Of a stretch of DNA of 64,000 nucleotides, positions 21,175-29,790 are shown piece by piece; positions within the stretch are counted from its first letter, which is position 1; each line of letters opens with the position of its first letter. Location: positions 1-64,000 of the forward strand of contig NZ_JABJVN010000006.1 in assembly GCF_013618475.1 (NCBI RefSeq), in the 5' to 3' direction. The position numbers were made by a program, and so were the translations under genes. The stretch is from Saccharibacillus deserti (GTDB lineage: Bacteria; Bacillota; Bacilli; Paenibacillales; Paenibacillaceae). Below the pieces are notes generated by a model. That model was not told the origin of the DNA and made no database searches. It saw only the letters and a program-made list of their open reading frames with translations.

Positions 21175-22021
21175 AAGATTGGGCAAAGGGCTTGGAAAAG
21201 GATTGGATGCGCTTATTCCGTCCCTATCCGTAGGGGAAAACGATCAAGTGGTCGAGATTCCGCTCAACCAGCTCCGCGCCAATCCGTACCAGCCCCGGCA
21301 CTCTTTTGACGAAGAAGGACTGCGCGAACTGGCGGAATCGATCCGCCAGCATGGCGTGATCCAGCCGATCATCGTTCGCAGCGTGCTCAAAGGGTACGAG
21401 ATCATCGCCGGCGAACGCCGGACGCGTGCCTCGGCGTTGGCCGACAAAAGCCGTATTCCGGCTGTAGTGCGCGAGTTCACCGATCAGCAGGTGATGGAAA
21501 TCGCGTTGATCGAAAATGTGCAGCGGGAAAATCTGAATGCCATGGAGATCGCCGTCGCTTACCAATCGCTGATGGACGAGTTCAAAATGACGCAGGAAGA
21601 ATTGTCCACGAAAGTAGGCAAGTCCCGCTCGCATATCGCCAATTTCCTGCGGCTGCTGTCGCTTCCGGAGCAAGTGAAAGAGCATGTTTCACGTGGAACG
21701 CTCTCGATGGGGCATGCCAAAGCAGTCGTCGGATTGAAAAATCCCGCCGTTCAAATCGAGCTTGCGGAAAAAGCGATCCGTGAAGGCTGGAGTGTACGGG
21801 AGCTGGAAGAATCCGTTCAGGAAGCGGTAGTCCAATCCGGCGCCAAACCCAAAAACAAGACCAAGAAACGCGATCCGTATATTGCCGACGTCGAAGACTC
21901 GCTGCGGGAGCATTTCAAAACGACAGTCAAGATCAAGCCGGGCAGCAAGGAAAAAGGCAAGATCGAGCTGAGTTATTACGATCAGCAGGATCTGCAGCGT
22001 CTGCTCGATCTGCTGCAGTAA
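21167..22021 (+). CDS. parB: Chromosome partitioning protein ParB (Spo0J)
   Basis: A 284-residue parS-binding CTPase that spreads around the origin and loads SMC. It has an N-terminal ParB domain with NPYQPRHSFDEEGLRELAES and AGERRTRAS, a helix-turn-helix with EELSTKVGKSRSHIANFLRLL, and a C-terminal dimerisation domain. A near-perfect parS lies inside the coding sequence, as in B. subtilis spo0J. Confidence 0.96.
   Translation: MNKRLGKGLGKGLDALIPSLSVGENDQVVEIPLNQLRANPYQPRHSFDEEGLRELAESIRQHGVIQPIIVRSVLKGYEIIAGERRTRASALADKSRIPAVVREFTDQQVMEIALIENVQRENLNAMEIAVAYQSLMDEFKMTQEELSTKVGKSRSHIANFLRLLSLPEQVKEHVSRGTLSMGHAKAVVGLKNPAVQIELAEKAIREGWSVRELEESVQEAVVQSGAKPKNKTKKRDPYIADVEDSLREHFKTTVKIKPGSKEKGKIELSYYDQQDLQRLLDLLQ
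21685..21700 (+). other. parS site inside parB
   Basis: TGTTTCACGTGGAACG differs from the parS consensus only at the last base and is located within the parB reading frame, where B. subtilis also carries one. Confidence 0.8.
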
Positions 22022-22076
22022 TCCGGCTTGTTCAAAAAGTTTCTTCATTATTAAACAGCGGAAGGAGGAGCGGCGG

Positions 22077-23246
22077 TTGAGACAGACGGAAAAACCGGTA
22101 ATCTATCTGGATCACGCAGCGACTTCCTGGCCCAAACCGGAGACGGTACTTGCGGCTATGCAGCATTCGATGCAGGAAGAAGCAGCCAACCCGGGCAGGG
22201 GCGGACATCGCATGGCGATCTCGGCCGGAAGGGTATTGGTCCGAACGCGAATGCTGCTCGGCCGGCTGTTTGGAGCAGCGAATCCGAACGATATCGCTTT
22301 TATGCCCAATACGACGACAGCTTTGAACCAGGCGATCAAAGGACTGCTGCAGCCCGGCGATCACGTGATTGCGACCATGACCGAGCATAATTCCGTTCGA
22401 CGTCCTCTGGAATATATGCGGCGGGAACACGGGGTTCAGCTCGATTATGTACCGGTCGACGAATTCGGGAAGATCGATCTGGGTGAGCTTTCTTCGCTCT
22501 GCAGGCCGGCAACGCGGTTGATCGTCTGCAACCACAGCTCGAATCTGCTCGGAAGCATTCTTCCTGTCGCGGACATTGCGGATATCGCACGAAGCTGCGG
22601 AGCGCTGCTGCTGGTCGATGCCGCCCAGAGCGCCGGGGTGATGGATATCGACGTAGGGAAAATGGGGATCGATATGCTGGCTTTTCCCGGACACAAAGGG
22701 CTGCTGGGACCCCAGGGAACCGGCGGGCTGTATGTGGATCCTTCGATCGACCTCGTACCGCTGATTCATGGAGGAACGGGCAGCCAATCGGAAGAAGCCG
22801 ACCAGCCTTCCGTGCGTCCCGACCGCTATGAAGCAGGTACGCCCAATACGGTAGGGATTGCCGGGCTGGGTGCGGGAGTCCGCCATGTGCTGGAGGAAAG
22901 TCCGTCGGTAATCGGGCAGAGGGAATGGGAACTGACCCAGCAGCTTATGGGACGACTGTCCGCCGTGCGAGGACTTAATTTGTTGGGACCCAAACTTGGG
23001 GAGCCGAGAACGGGCATCGTTTCCTTTACGGTAGAGGGGATCGGTTCCGCGGATCTGGCGTTTCGCTTGGACAGGGACTACGGGATCGCGGTGCGGGCGG
23101 GTTACCACTGCACGCCCCTTGCTCACCGGTCCGCGAACACGATCGGCAGCGGAGCGGTCCGAAGCAGCGTCGGTTTTATGACCACCGAGACAGAGACGCA
23201 GGCCCTGGCGGAAGCCGTACAGGAAATCGTGCGGTCCGTTTTCTGA
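22077..23246 (+). CDS. Class V aminotransferase, cysteine desulfurase-like
   Basis: A 389-residue PLP enzyme of fold type I, class V. The N terminus YLDHAATSWPKP and the PLP-lysine motif FPGHKGLLGPQGTGG match the cysteine desulfurase/selenocysteine lyase group. A C-terminal AGYHCTPLAH loop supplies a candidate catalytic Cys, followed by RSSVGF. The likely reaction is sulfur release from cysteine, an inference. It starts with TTG at 22077 after AAGGAGG. Nearby DUF3343 (a proposed Se/S carrier family) supports a sulfur-transfer role. It is not obviously IscS, SufS or NifS. Confidence 0.8.
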   Translation: MRQTEKPVIYLDHAATSWPKPETVLAAMQHSMQEEAANPGRGGHRMAISAGRVLVRTRMLLGRLFGAANPNDIAFMPNTTTALNQAIKGLLQPGDHVIATMTEHNSVRRPLEYMRREHGVQLDYVPVDEFGKIDLGELSSLCRPATRLIVCNHSSNLLGSILPVADIADIARSCGALLLVDAAQSAGVMDIDVGKMGIDMLAFPGHKGLLGPQGTGGLYVDPSIDLVPLIHGGTGSQSEEADQPSVRPDRYEAGTPNTVGIAGLGAGVRHVLEESPSVIGQREWELTQQLMGRLSAVRGLNLLGPKLGEPRTGIVSFTVEGIGSADLAFRLDRDYGIAVRAGYHCTPLAHRSANTIGSGAVRSSVGFMTTETETQALAEAVQEIVRSVF

Positions 23247-23320
23247 GGAACGATTGAAGCCAAAAAGCGCCGATTTTACAAACTCCACTAGACAAGCGAC
23301 AGAAGGGAAAGAGTCGAAGC

Positions 23321-23827
23321 ATGGCAGAATTGAATGAGTTGATTTCCGAGTATTTGTTCGTGGTGGTTGCCGTTCTGGCTTTATTGGTCTTGTTGTTTCT
23401 GATTATCGTGGTGGTGCAGTCCGTTAAACTGGGCAGGCTGCGCAAGCGCTACGAACGCATGATGTCGGGTGCGGGCGTCGAAGATCTGGAATCGCTGCTG
23501 CTGAACCTCAAAATGCAGACCGATTCAGTGGAAGACGAGCAGGAAAAGCAGCGGCGGACGATGATGCTACTCGAACAGCGCCAGCGGATGGCCAAAACGA
23601 AACTCGGCATGAAGCGTTACAACGCTTTTTCCGACCAGGGGAGCGACCTCAGTTTTTCTTTTGCGCTGATGGACGATCTGGACAACGGGATTGTCGTCAG
23701 CGGTCTGCATAACCGTGACAGTTCCTATGTGTACGCCAAGCCGCTCGAGCAGGGCAGTTCGAAGTACGCACTGTCGCCGGAAGAAAAAGAAGCGGTCGAA
23801 TTGGCACGCCGGGAGGGGTCGGCTTGA
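23321..23827 (+). CDS. DUF4446 family membrane protein
   Basis: A 168-residue protein with one N-terminal membrane segment (about 10-32, LFVVVAVLALLVLLFLIIVV), a coiled-coil-prone stretch (about 55-90) and a conserved C-terminal part with KRYNAFSDQGSDLSFSFAL. This matches DUF4446, common near Firmicute origins. Function unknown. It overlaps the next gene by 4 bases. Confidence 0.85.
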   Translation: MAELNELISEYLFVVVAVLALLVLLFLIIVVVQSVKLGRLRKRYERMMSGAGVEDLESLLLNLKMQTDSVEDEQEKQRRTMMLLEQRQRMAKTKLGMKRYNAFSDQGSDLSFSFALMDDLDNGIVVSGLHNRDSSYVYAKPLEQGSSKYALSPEEKEAVELARREGSA

Positions 23828-24075
23828 GCGAACGCGAATGGGTGCTGGCCTTCGATTCGTCCCAACAGGCACTGCGTGCAGAAATGCTGATGGACGAAAA
23901 TCAGGTTGAATTCGATCTGATTCCCACGCCGGGCGCCATCACGGCAGGGTGCGCGATCAGCCTTGCTTTTGATGCGAAGATGCTGGAAAGCGTGCAGACC
24001 GTCGTAGAAGCGGAAAAGATCGAGATCCGGGGGCTTTTCCGTTCAAACGGTACAGGTTACCAACAGCTGGTCTGA
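23824..24075 (+). CDS. DUF3343 protein (putative Se/S carrier-like)
   Basis: An 83-residue protein with ALRAEMLMDENQVEFDLIPTP and AGCAISLAFDAKMLE, typical of DUF3343, a family proposed to carry sulfur or selenium. The Cys in AGCAIS is the candidate carrier residue. It starts with TTG overlapping the DUF4446 stop, so translation is coupled. With the desulfurase-like gene two genes upstream, a sulfur relay is plausible but unproven. Confidence 0.8.
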   Translation: MSEREWVLAFDSSQQALRAEMLMDENQVEFDLIPTPGAITAGCAISLAFDAKMLESVQTVVEAEKIEIRGLFRSNGTGYQQLV

Positions 24076-24095
24076 ATCGACTCGAATGAAATGCC

Positions 24096-24145
24096 CGCGC
24101 CCGGAAGACACCCCTTTGCCATAAAGGGGGTGTTCTCCGGGCGCG
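24096..24145 (+). terminator. Long hairpin after DUF3343
   Basis: CGCGCCCGGA (24096-24105) pairs perfectly with TCCGGGCGCG (24136-24145), with a second stem ACACCCC/GGGGTGT inside. A proper T-run is missing, so it may be a terminator with poor tail or an mRNA-stabilising hairpin. Confidence 0.55.
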
Positions 24146-24166
24146 GTGCCAGAAAGGAGAGCTGGA

Positions 24167-25282
24167 ATGATTTACGGATTTTTGAATGCCCTGACGGCGG
24201 CGGCCGCAAGCGATACGAACGACGCCAATAAGACGCCGGATACGACTGCCGAGACGGTCGATAAAGCCGTGTCGTTCACTCAGGGATTGTGGAACAAACT
24301 GACGGACGCCGCAACCTGGATCGGCTTGGCCGATACGGCGCTGCGCATCGTGCTGATTATTCTGCTGGCGCAGATCGCGATCCGAGTCACGTACAAGATC
24401 ATCGACCGGGCGCTGCTGCGTCAAAAAGAAGACACCGGGGACAGCAGGTTCCGCGTGAAGCCGAGACGTTTCGTGACGATCGGCAAACTGCTGAAAAATA
24501 TGGTGGTCATCGTGCTTAACTTCATGATGATGCTGCTTATTATTTCGGAACTCGGTTACAATCTTGCTCCGCTGATCGCCGGTGCCGGCGTTATCGGCCT
24601 CGCCATCGGTTTCGGCGCGCAAAGTCTGGTCAAAGACGTCATTACCGGATTTTTCATCGTGTTCGAAGATCAGTTTGCGGTCGGGGATGTCGTCCAGATC
24701 ACCACGTTCAAAGGCACGGTCGAAGTGATCGGCCTGCGGACGACCCGGCTGCGCAATTGGAACGGGGAAGTGTACGTCATCCCGAACGGTATTATTACGA
24801 ACGTGACGAACTTCTCGCTTGCCGATGCCAAAGCGGTTATCGATATTCCGATGAGCGCGGAGCGTCCGCTGGACGAAGCGACCCATCTGGTAGCCCGTTC
24901 TTTGGAAAAAGTGCATGACCATAATGCCAAAATCTTGGCTCCGCCGAATATCCTCGGGGTGCAGGCGATGACGACGGGCGAGTACACGCTGCGCATCTCG
25001 GTCAGCTGTTCGCCGAATGCCCAAGCCGAGGTCGAAAGCATGATCCGCGGAGAGATCAAGCGGGCCATGGAACGCGACGATGCGCTCAAGCAGGCGCTGG
25101 CCGAAGAATCCGAGCGCAATGCGCAGGCGGAAGACGAAGCGAAGGCCAAGCCGGAGGAAGCTGCGAAAGCGGAAACGGCTCCGGTTCCGCAGAAGCCGGA
25201 AGGACCGGGCAAACCGGAGTCCGAGAAGACCGATGCGGAGAAAACGCCGAACACGGAAGACAAGCCGCATTCGGCGCAGTAA
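24167..25282 (+). CDS. Small-conductance mechanosensitive channel (MscS family)
   Basis: A 371-residue membrane channel that opens under membrane tension. Membrane segments lie at about 55-75 and 105-125. The pore helix is LIAGAGVIGLAIGFGAQSLV, followed by the MscS beta domain (GDVVQITTFKGTVEVIGLRTT, NGEVYVIPNG). A charged, Pro/Glu/Lys-rich tail of about 80 residues, probably disordered, follows the core. The ATG at 24167 follows AAAGGAGAG. B. subtilis YkuT is the nearest type I can name. Confidence 0.9.
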   Translation: MIYGFLNALTAAAASDTNDANKTPDTTAETVDKAVSFTQGLWNKLTDAATWIGLADTALRIVLIILLAQIAIRVTYKIIDRALLRQKEDTGDSRFRVKPRRFVTIGKLLKNMVVIVLNFMMMLLIISELGYNLAPLIAGAGVIGLAIGFGAQSLVKDVITGFFIVFEDQFAVGDVVQITTFKGTVEVIGLRTTRLRNWNGEVYVIPNGIITNVTNFSLADAKAVIDIPMSAERPLDEATHLVARSLEKVHDHNAKILAPPNILGVQAMTTGEYTLRISVSCSPNAQAEVESMIRGEIKRAMERDDALKQALAEESERNAQAEDEAKAKPEEAAKAETAPVPQKPEGPGKPESEKTDAEKTPNTEDKPHSAQ

Positions 25283-25301
25283 GGAAAAGGGGGTGTTCCG
25301 G

Positions 25302-25514
25302 TTGGAACGCAAAGTATTCGCTCTGGGGGACATCGTACAGATGAAAAAGCCGCATCCGTGCGGCAGCAACGAAATGGAGATCATTCGTATGGGCATGGAC
25401 ATCCGGATCAAATGCACCGGATGCCAGCACAGCGTACTCATTCCGCGCGCGAAATTCGAGAAGAACATGAAGAAAGTGCTCAAAGCCGCGGCGGCGGAAG
25501 AACAGCCTGAATAA
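25302..25514 (+). CDS. DUF951 domain-containing protein
   Basis: A 70-residue protein MERKVFALGDIVQMKKPHPC with a later KCTGCQHSVLIPRAKFEK. This is DUF951, a small family with conserved Cys residues (HPCG and CTGC) that could bind metal. The start is TTG at 25302 after GGGGGTG. It lies 19 bases after the MscS gene and is probably in the same transcript. Function unknown. Confidence 0.85.
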   Translation: MERKVFALGDIVQMKKPHPCGSNEMEIIRMGMDIRIKCTGCQHSVLIPRAKFEKNMKKVLKAAAAEEQPE

Positions 25515-25539
25515 ATCTTTGTCCGCAAAATGAATGGGA

Positions 25540-25605
25540 AAGAGTCCGGACCCTCGCCAACTGCTGCGCCGGCAGAGCGGGCGGGCTGTACCGGACTCTT
25601 ATTTT
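25540..25605 (+). terminator. Terminator after DUF951
   Basis: AAGAGTCCGG (25540-25549) pairs with CCGGACTCTT (25591-25600), followed by a T-rich tail. Confidence 0.75.
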
Positions 25606-25638
25606 TATCATCAAAAACGGAAAATTTCGCTAAAGCGC

Positions 25639-25667
25639 TTGATTTCGTCCGAAGCCTGCTATATAAT
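25639..25667 (+). promoter_or_regulatory. tRNA-Ser promoter
   Basis: TTGATT (25639-25644), a 17-base spacer and TATAAT (25662-25667), 27 bases before the mature tRNA. Confidence 0.8.
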
Positions 25668-25693
25668 AAATCTTGTTGTGAAACTTGCTTTGT

Positions 25694-25784
25694 GGAGAGG
25701 TACCCAAGAGGCCCAAGGGGGCTGACTCGAAATCAGTTAGGCGTGTCAAAGCGTGCGTGGGTTCGAATCCCACCCTCTCCGCCA
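25694..25784 (+). tRNA. tRNA-Ser (anticodon CGA)
   Basis: A 91-base class II tRNA. Acceptor stem GGAGAGG pairs with CCTCTCC, with G and encoded CCA following. The anticodon loop is CTCGAAA, with stem GCTGA/TCAGT. A long variable arm (TTAGGCGTGTCAAAGCGTG region) and the T-loop GTTCGAATC are present. It reads UCG codons. Confidence 0.97.
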
Positions 25785-25800
25785 TATTGTTACTCAGACT

Positions 25801-25823
25801 AACGACCATGGGTCGTTTTTTTG
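25801..25823 (+). terminator. Terminator after tRNA-Ser
   Basis: AACGACC and GGTCGTT pair around ATG and lead into seven T. Confidence 0.8.
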
Positions 25824-25846
25824 TTTTTATGGACTGGAAATTTTTA

Positions 25847-25875
25847 TTGCTTGCAATAAAGAAGTCTGGTATAAT
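25847..25875 (+). promoter_or_regulatory. rpsF operon promoter
   Basis: TTGCTT (25847-25852), a 17-base spacer and TATAAT (25870-25875), about 75 bases before rpsF. Confidence 0.8.
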
Positions 25876-25883
25876 AATACGGT

Positions 25884-25926
25884 CCGGGCTTACAGCCCGT
25901 TCCTTGCTCCCAACCCGATTGGGGGC
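25884..25926 (+). promoter_or_regulatory. Candidate S6:S18 autoregulatory leader
   Basis: Two hairpins in the rpsF leader: GGGCT/AGCCC, and GCTCCCAA (25906-25913) pairing with TTGGGGGC (25919-25926) around a CCCGA loop. Firmicute rpsF leaders carry a CCG-containing hairpin bound by the S6:S18 complex, and the position and CCG fit. I cannot confirm the full consensus. Confidence 0.45.
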
Positions 25927-25951
25927 CTTAGACCAAAAGGAGGTGAAACAT

Positions 25952-26242
25952 ATGCGTAACTATGAAGTGATGTACATCATTCGTCCAGACGTTGAACAAG
26001 AAGCGGTAGACGCTGCTATCAATAAATTCTCTGGCGTTATCACTGACGGTAACGGCGAAATTACCAAGCACGATGCTATGGGTAAACGTCGCCTCGCGTA
26101 TGAGATCAAGAAATTCCGTGACGGATTCTACGTTCTGACTAACTTTACGGCAGCGCCGGAAGTTATCGTTGAACTTGAACGCGTTATGAAAATTTCCGAT
26201 GATGTCATCCGCTATCTGATTACCGCAGTACCAACGAAGTAA
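25952..26242 (+). CDS. rpsF: 30S ribosomal protein S6
   Basis: A 96-residue S6 protein, MRNYEVMYIIRPDVEQEAVD to VIRYLITAVPTK, at normal length. It binds 16S rRNA together with S18. The ATG at 25952 follows AAAAGGAGGTG with ideal spacing. First gene of the rpsF-ssb-rpsR operon. Confidence 0.98.
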   Translation: MRNYEVMYIIRPDVEQEAVDAAINKFSGVITDGNGEITKHDAMGKRRLAYEIKKFRDGFYVLTNFTAAPEVIVELERVMKISDDVIRYLITAVPTK

Positions 26243-26252
26243 TCGTCGAACT

Positions 26253-26306
26253 TAGAGCCTGATTTCATACCGAAGCAATCCGCTTGATATGAAAACGCAG
26301 GCTCTA
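26253..26306 (+). other. Long two-part inverted repeat between rpsF and ssb
   Basis: TAGAGCCTG (26253-26261) pairs with CAGGCTCTA (26298-26306), and inside it TTTCATA (26263-26269) pairs with TATGAAA (26288-26294). It occupies almost the whole gap and ends just before the ssb ribosome-binding site, so it could tune read-through or stability. Confidence 0.65.
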
Positions 26307-26327
26307 CCGGCAAAGGAGGGGACCGAG

Positions 26328-26882
26328 ATGTTGAACCGAGTCATTCTGATCGGCCGGCTGACACGTGACCCTGAGCTGCGGTACACGCCTGCGGGCGTAG
26401 CCGTAACCCAGTTTACGATTGCAGTCGACCGTCCGTTTACGAGCCAGGGTGGAGAACGCGAAGCGGACTTCATTCCGGTAGTCACCTGGCGCCAATTGGC
26501 GGAAACCTGTGCGAACTATTTGCGCAAGGGACGCCTGACGGCGGTGGAAGGCCGTATTCAAGTACGGAATTACGAGAATAACGAAGGCAAACGTGTATAC
26601 GTAACCGAAGTTATTGCCGATAACGTCCGTTTCCTGGAATCGCCGAACCGCGAAGGCGGCGGCGGATCGGGCCGTGAAGAGTCGTCTTCCAATGGAGGCG
26701 GCAACAGTGGCAGCAGCGGCGGTGGAAATCGTCCCGAACCATCTTACGGTGGTGGCGGAGGCGGCGGAAACCGCGGCGGTGGCAGCCAAGCTCCTCGTGG
26801 AGGCGGCAGCAGCAATAATCAGGATCCTTTTTCCGATGACGGAAGACCGATCGATATTTCGGATGACGACCTGCCATTCTAA
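26328..26882 (+). CDS. ssb: Single-stranded DNA-binding protein
   Basis: A 184-residue SSB: an OB-fold domain (1-105, [20 protein letters not shown]), a long Gly/Ser-rich disordered linker (about 110-165), and the acidic tip DISDDDLPF that recruits partners such as RecO and PriA. The ATG follows AAAGGAGGGG. It stands between rpsF and rpsR, the standard Firmicute arrangement. Confidence 0.98.
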   Translation: MLNRVILIGRLTRDPELRYTPAGVAVTQFTIAVDRPFTSQGGEREADFIPVVTWRQLAETCANYLRKGRLTAVEGRIQVRNYENNEGKRVYVTEVIADNVRFLESPNREGGGGSGREESSSNGGGNSGSSGGGNRPEPSYGGGGGGGNRGGGSQAPRGGGSSNNQDPFSDDGRPIDISDDDLPF

Positions 26883-26903
26883 CAACAGAAAGGACTGAAT
26901 CGA

Positions 26904-27179
26904 ATGGGCTTTAAACAACGTGATACCGGGGACGGCGAAAGACGTCCTAGCGGCGGCCGTCGTGGTCGCAACAAGCGTCGTAAAGTGTGTTACTTCACAG
27001 TAAACAAGATCACTTTTATCGATTATAAAGATACGGACCTGCTCCGTAAATTTATCAGCGAGCGCGGTAAAATTCTGCCTCGTCGTGTAACAGGCACAAG
27101 CGCGAAATATCAGCGCATGCTGACTGTTGCTATCAAACGTTCGCGTCAGGTAGCTCTGCTGCCTTACACAACGGAATAG
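26904..27179 (+). CDS. rpsR: 30S ribosomal protein S18
   Basis: A 91-residue S18 with the core [20 protein letters not shown] and [12 protein letters not shown] basic, slightly extended N terminus precedes a single Cys (KVCYF). Last gene of the rpsF-ssb-rpsR operon. Confidence 0.97.
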   Translation: MGFKQRDTGDGERRPSGGRRGRNKRRKVCYFTVNKITFIDYKDTDLLRKFISERGKILPRRVTGTSAKYQRMLTVAIKRSRQVALLPYTTE

Positions 27180-27190
27180 TACGAACTCCC

Positions 27191-27227
27191 AAGAGACGAT
27201 CGGCATCTGCCGGTTGTCTCTTTTTTT
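27191..27227 (+). terminator. Terminator of the rpsF operon
   Basis: AGAGAC and GTCTCT close a hairpin containing CGGCATCTGCCG, followed by seven T. Confidence 0.85.
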
Positions 27228-27575
27228 GTGCAGAAAGAGGATCGTTTACCGGGACAAAAAAAGCTGTACAAATATGAAAACGTTCTTATAATAGAAGGAA
27301 GCTAAAAAACCCGGTGACAAAAAAGACTATCCTTTTTCGGACAGTATGCTAAAATGAAAAAACTCCCTATTTTAAAGACATCTTCCTCAAACCTTTTCCT
27401 TTCATCGCATATTCTTGTCATATTACCTGACGTAAAAAGAATTCGATTTGCATGATTGACGTTAAAAGGTTCCTTTTGTGTAGGAAATATAGTTTTTTTA
27501 TGCACAAAAGAGATAGAATATACAGATTGATTACGGAAACACAGTATAAAAAGGTGTTTTTTCTCAAAAAAAGTA

Positions 27576-27604
27576 TTGACGTGAGTATATTTTACACGTA
27601 GTAT
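27576..27604 (+). promoter_or_regulatory. Probable oppA promoter with a 320-base leader
   Basis: TTGACG (27576-27581), a 17-base spacer and TAGTAT (27599-27604). The leader to oppA is about 320 bases long and unassigned. The AT-rich stretch 27230-27575 upstream shows no gene. Confidence 0.55.
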
Positions 27605-27934
27605 TTACATTAAATTTACCGTTGGTTCATTAAGCCGAAGCGCTAAAGTAAGCAGTGGTGCGGTTTTAAATCGACCAAAGGTTAAATGTAAAGGTCTAAA
27701 AATGCTTTATACATTTATGCTCAGCCGAATTAGCAGGTTGTAAACCGTCTTCCGGCAAGCATTCCCGCCAATCGGGAAAGGTTTTCGTTTCCTGTCGTTG
27801 GGATTAGAGAGAAGCGTTTCTAGTCCGCTTGTCGCCCGTCGTCAAAGGTTTGTTTAAAATAATCAGGATGCTTCACGATTTCCGATTATTTTTATAGCTT
27901 TTGCAGCTTTTAAACTTCGATTAGGGGGATCTAC

Positions 27935-29701
27935 ATGAAAAAGAGATTATCTTTGATGCTTGTGACGATTATGGCCTTTGGTTCGATTTTGGCCGCTTGC
28001 GGCGGCGGAGAAGAAGCGGCGCCGGCAGAGACGACGCCTACGGAAACGACAGACACGACGACACCTGCCGAAACGGGTACGGAAGAAGCGGAACCGGCGG
28101 AAGGTGCGGAAAGCGCGATCGGCCTGACAGAAGCGGAAGACACCAGTTTGAATCCGGCTCCTGCCGTAGCGCGTACGGACTCCGCCATTCTGGGTACGGT
28201 AGCGCCGCAGGGCGTATTCAACCCGCTGTTCCACCAGACCGCTTACGACTTTGCCATCGATGATACAATCTTTTCTTCCCTGATCAAAATCAAGGGCGAC
28301 GGCACGTATGAGAACGATCTCGCCGACAACATCGAAATTTCCGAAGACAACAAAACGTATACGTTCCACATCAAAGATAACGCCAAGTACAGCGACGGTA
28401 CTCCGGTAACAGCCAAAGACTACCTGTTCACGATGAAACTGTACATGGATTCGAGTTATGACGGACAATCCGATCCGCTCAGCTGGAACGTGGTAGGTTC
28501 CAAAGAATATAACGCCGGTACGGCCAAAGACATTTCCGGAATCAAAGTTATCGACGACCAAACGGTATCCGTTACGGTCAGCGATTACGATGCCATGACT
28601 CAGGTTAACCTGGGCGCGGTGACTCCTCTGTCCGAAGCTTATTACGGCAAAGGCTACAAACAGGGTGATCTGAGCAGCGTCAAACAGCTCAACGACAAGC
28701 CGATGGGCCCTGGACCTTACAAACTGACCAAGTACACGCCGGGTCAGGAAGTCGATCTGCAGGCCAACGAGAACTACCACGGCGGAGCGGCCAAGATTCC
28801 GAACCTGATCTATAAAGTAACGACCGATACAACGAACATGGCAATGCTGCAGTCCGGCGAGACCGACCTCGATAACGTAACGGTTAACGAAGACAACGTC
28901 GAAGAACTGAAAAGCGTAGGCTTCCTGGACGTGAACGTTCTGAAAAACAACGGGTACGGCTATGTGGCCATGAACAATAAAAACCCGCTGTTCGCCGACA
29001 AGAAAGTTCGTCAGGCCCTGACTTACGGTCTGAACCGTGCGGAAGTGGTCGAAGCGGCTTACGGTCCTTATGCCGAAGTCATCAATATCCCGCAGTCCGA
29101 CGTATCGTGGGCTTACACGGATAAAGATATCGAAGCTTACGACTACGATCTGGAAAAAGCAAAATCGATGCTCGACGAAGCCGGCTGGAAAGAAGGCGCC
29201 GACGGCATTCGCGAAAAAGACGGCAAAAAATTCGAAATCAACTTCTCCGCTACGGCGGATAACCCGGTTGTCGATGCACTGATCCCGATCATGACGGAAA
29301 ACTATGAAGAACTGGGCATCAAGCTCGTTACCGAAACGCTCGACTTCAACGCCATCATGGAGAAAAAGGATAAAGGCGATTACGATATGTTCTTCGCCGC
29401 ATGGGGTCTGACCCCGGATCCGGACACGACCGTATACATCACGGACGGCGCACAGAACAACTCCGGCTACTCGAATCCGGAAGTCGATGCCCTGTATGCC
29501 AAAGGCAAAAAAGAGCTGGATCTTGAAAAACGCAAAGAAATCTATGCTCAGGCTTACCAAATGATCAACGAAGACGCTCCTGAAATCCTGATGTACCAAA
29601 GAACGAACATGCTGGCGATCAACGGCAGACTCGACGGTTGGGACATTACTCCTTACAAGGAATACCAACACAGCTTGAACCAAGTCGAAATTGCTCAGTA
29701 A
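27935..29701 (+). CDS. oppA: Oligopeptide ABC transporter substrate-binding lipoprotein
   Basis: A 588-residue extracellular solute-binding protein of family 5 (SBP_bac_5). The signal peptide ends in lipobox LAAC, so Cys is lipidated. A Thr/Glu/Pro-rich acidic spacer (about 25-65) follows, then the peptide-binding fold with GVFNPLFHQTAYDFAIDD and KKVRQALTYGLNRAEVVEAA. It heads an operon with two permeases and two ATPases. Substrate is most likely oligopeptides; dipeptide or other use is possible. Confidence 0.9.
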   Translation: MKKRLSLMLVTIMAFGSILAACGGGEEAAPAETTPTETTDTTTPAETGTEEAEPAEGAESAIGLTEAEDTSLNPAPAVARTDSAILGTVAPQGVFNPLFHQTAYDFAIDDTIFSSLIKIKGDGTYENDLADNIEISEDNKTYTFHIKDNAKYSDGTPVTAKDYLFTMKLYMDSSYDGQSDPLSWNVVGSKEYNAGTAKDISGIKVIDDQTVSVTVSDYDAMTQVNLGAVTPLSEAYYGKGYKQGDLSSVKQLNDKPMGPGPYKLTKYTPGQEVDLQANENYHGGAAKIPNLIYKVTTDTTNMAMLQSGETDLDNVTVNEDNVEELKSVGFLDVNVLKNNGYGYVAMNNKNPLFADKKVRQALTYGLNRAEVVEAAYGPYAEVINIPQSDVSWAYTDKDIEAYDYDLEKAKSMLDEAGWKEGADGIREKDGKKFEINFSATADNPVVDALIPIMTENYEELGIKLVTETLDFNAIMEKKDKGDYDMFFAAWGLTPDPDTTVYITDGAQNNSGYSNPEVDALYAKGKKELDLEKRKEIYAQAYQMINEDAPEILMYQRTNMLAINGRLDGWDITPYKEYQHSLNQVEIAQ

Positions 29702-29730
29702 TAGCCGCACAGGCCGATATTTGGACATCC

Positions 29731-29762
29731 GATATGCTCAGCTCGAGAGAGCTGGGCATATC
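29731..29762 (+). other. Hairpin between oppA and oppB
   Basis: GATATGC-CAGCTC and GAGCTG-GCATATC pair around GAGA with single mismatched positions. There is no T-run. Such hairpins after binding-protein genes usually stabilise or partly terminate the mRNA so that oppA is made in excess. Confidence 0.7.
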
Positions 29763-29790
29763 GATTTATATGCCAGGAGGAGACGAGTCA

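Noticed and set aside
26650-26830. Repetitive GGC/GGT stretch
   Set aside because: It encodes the normal Gly-rich linker of SSB and is not a separate repeat element or CRISPR array.
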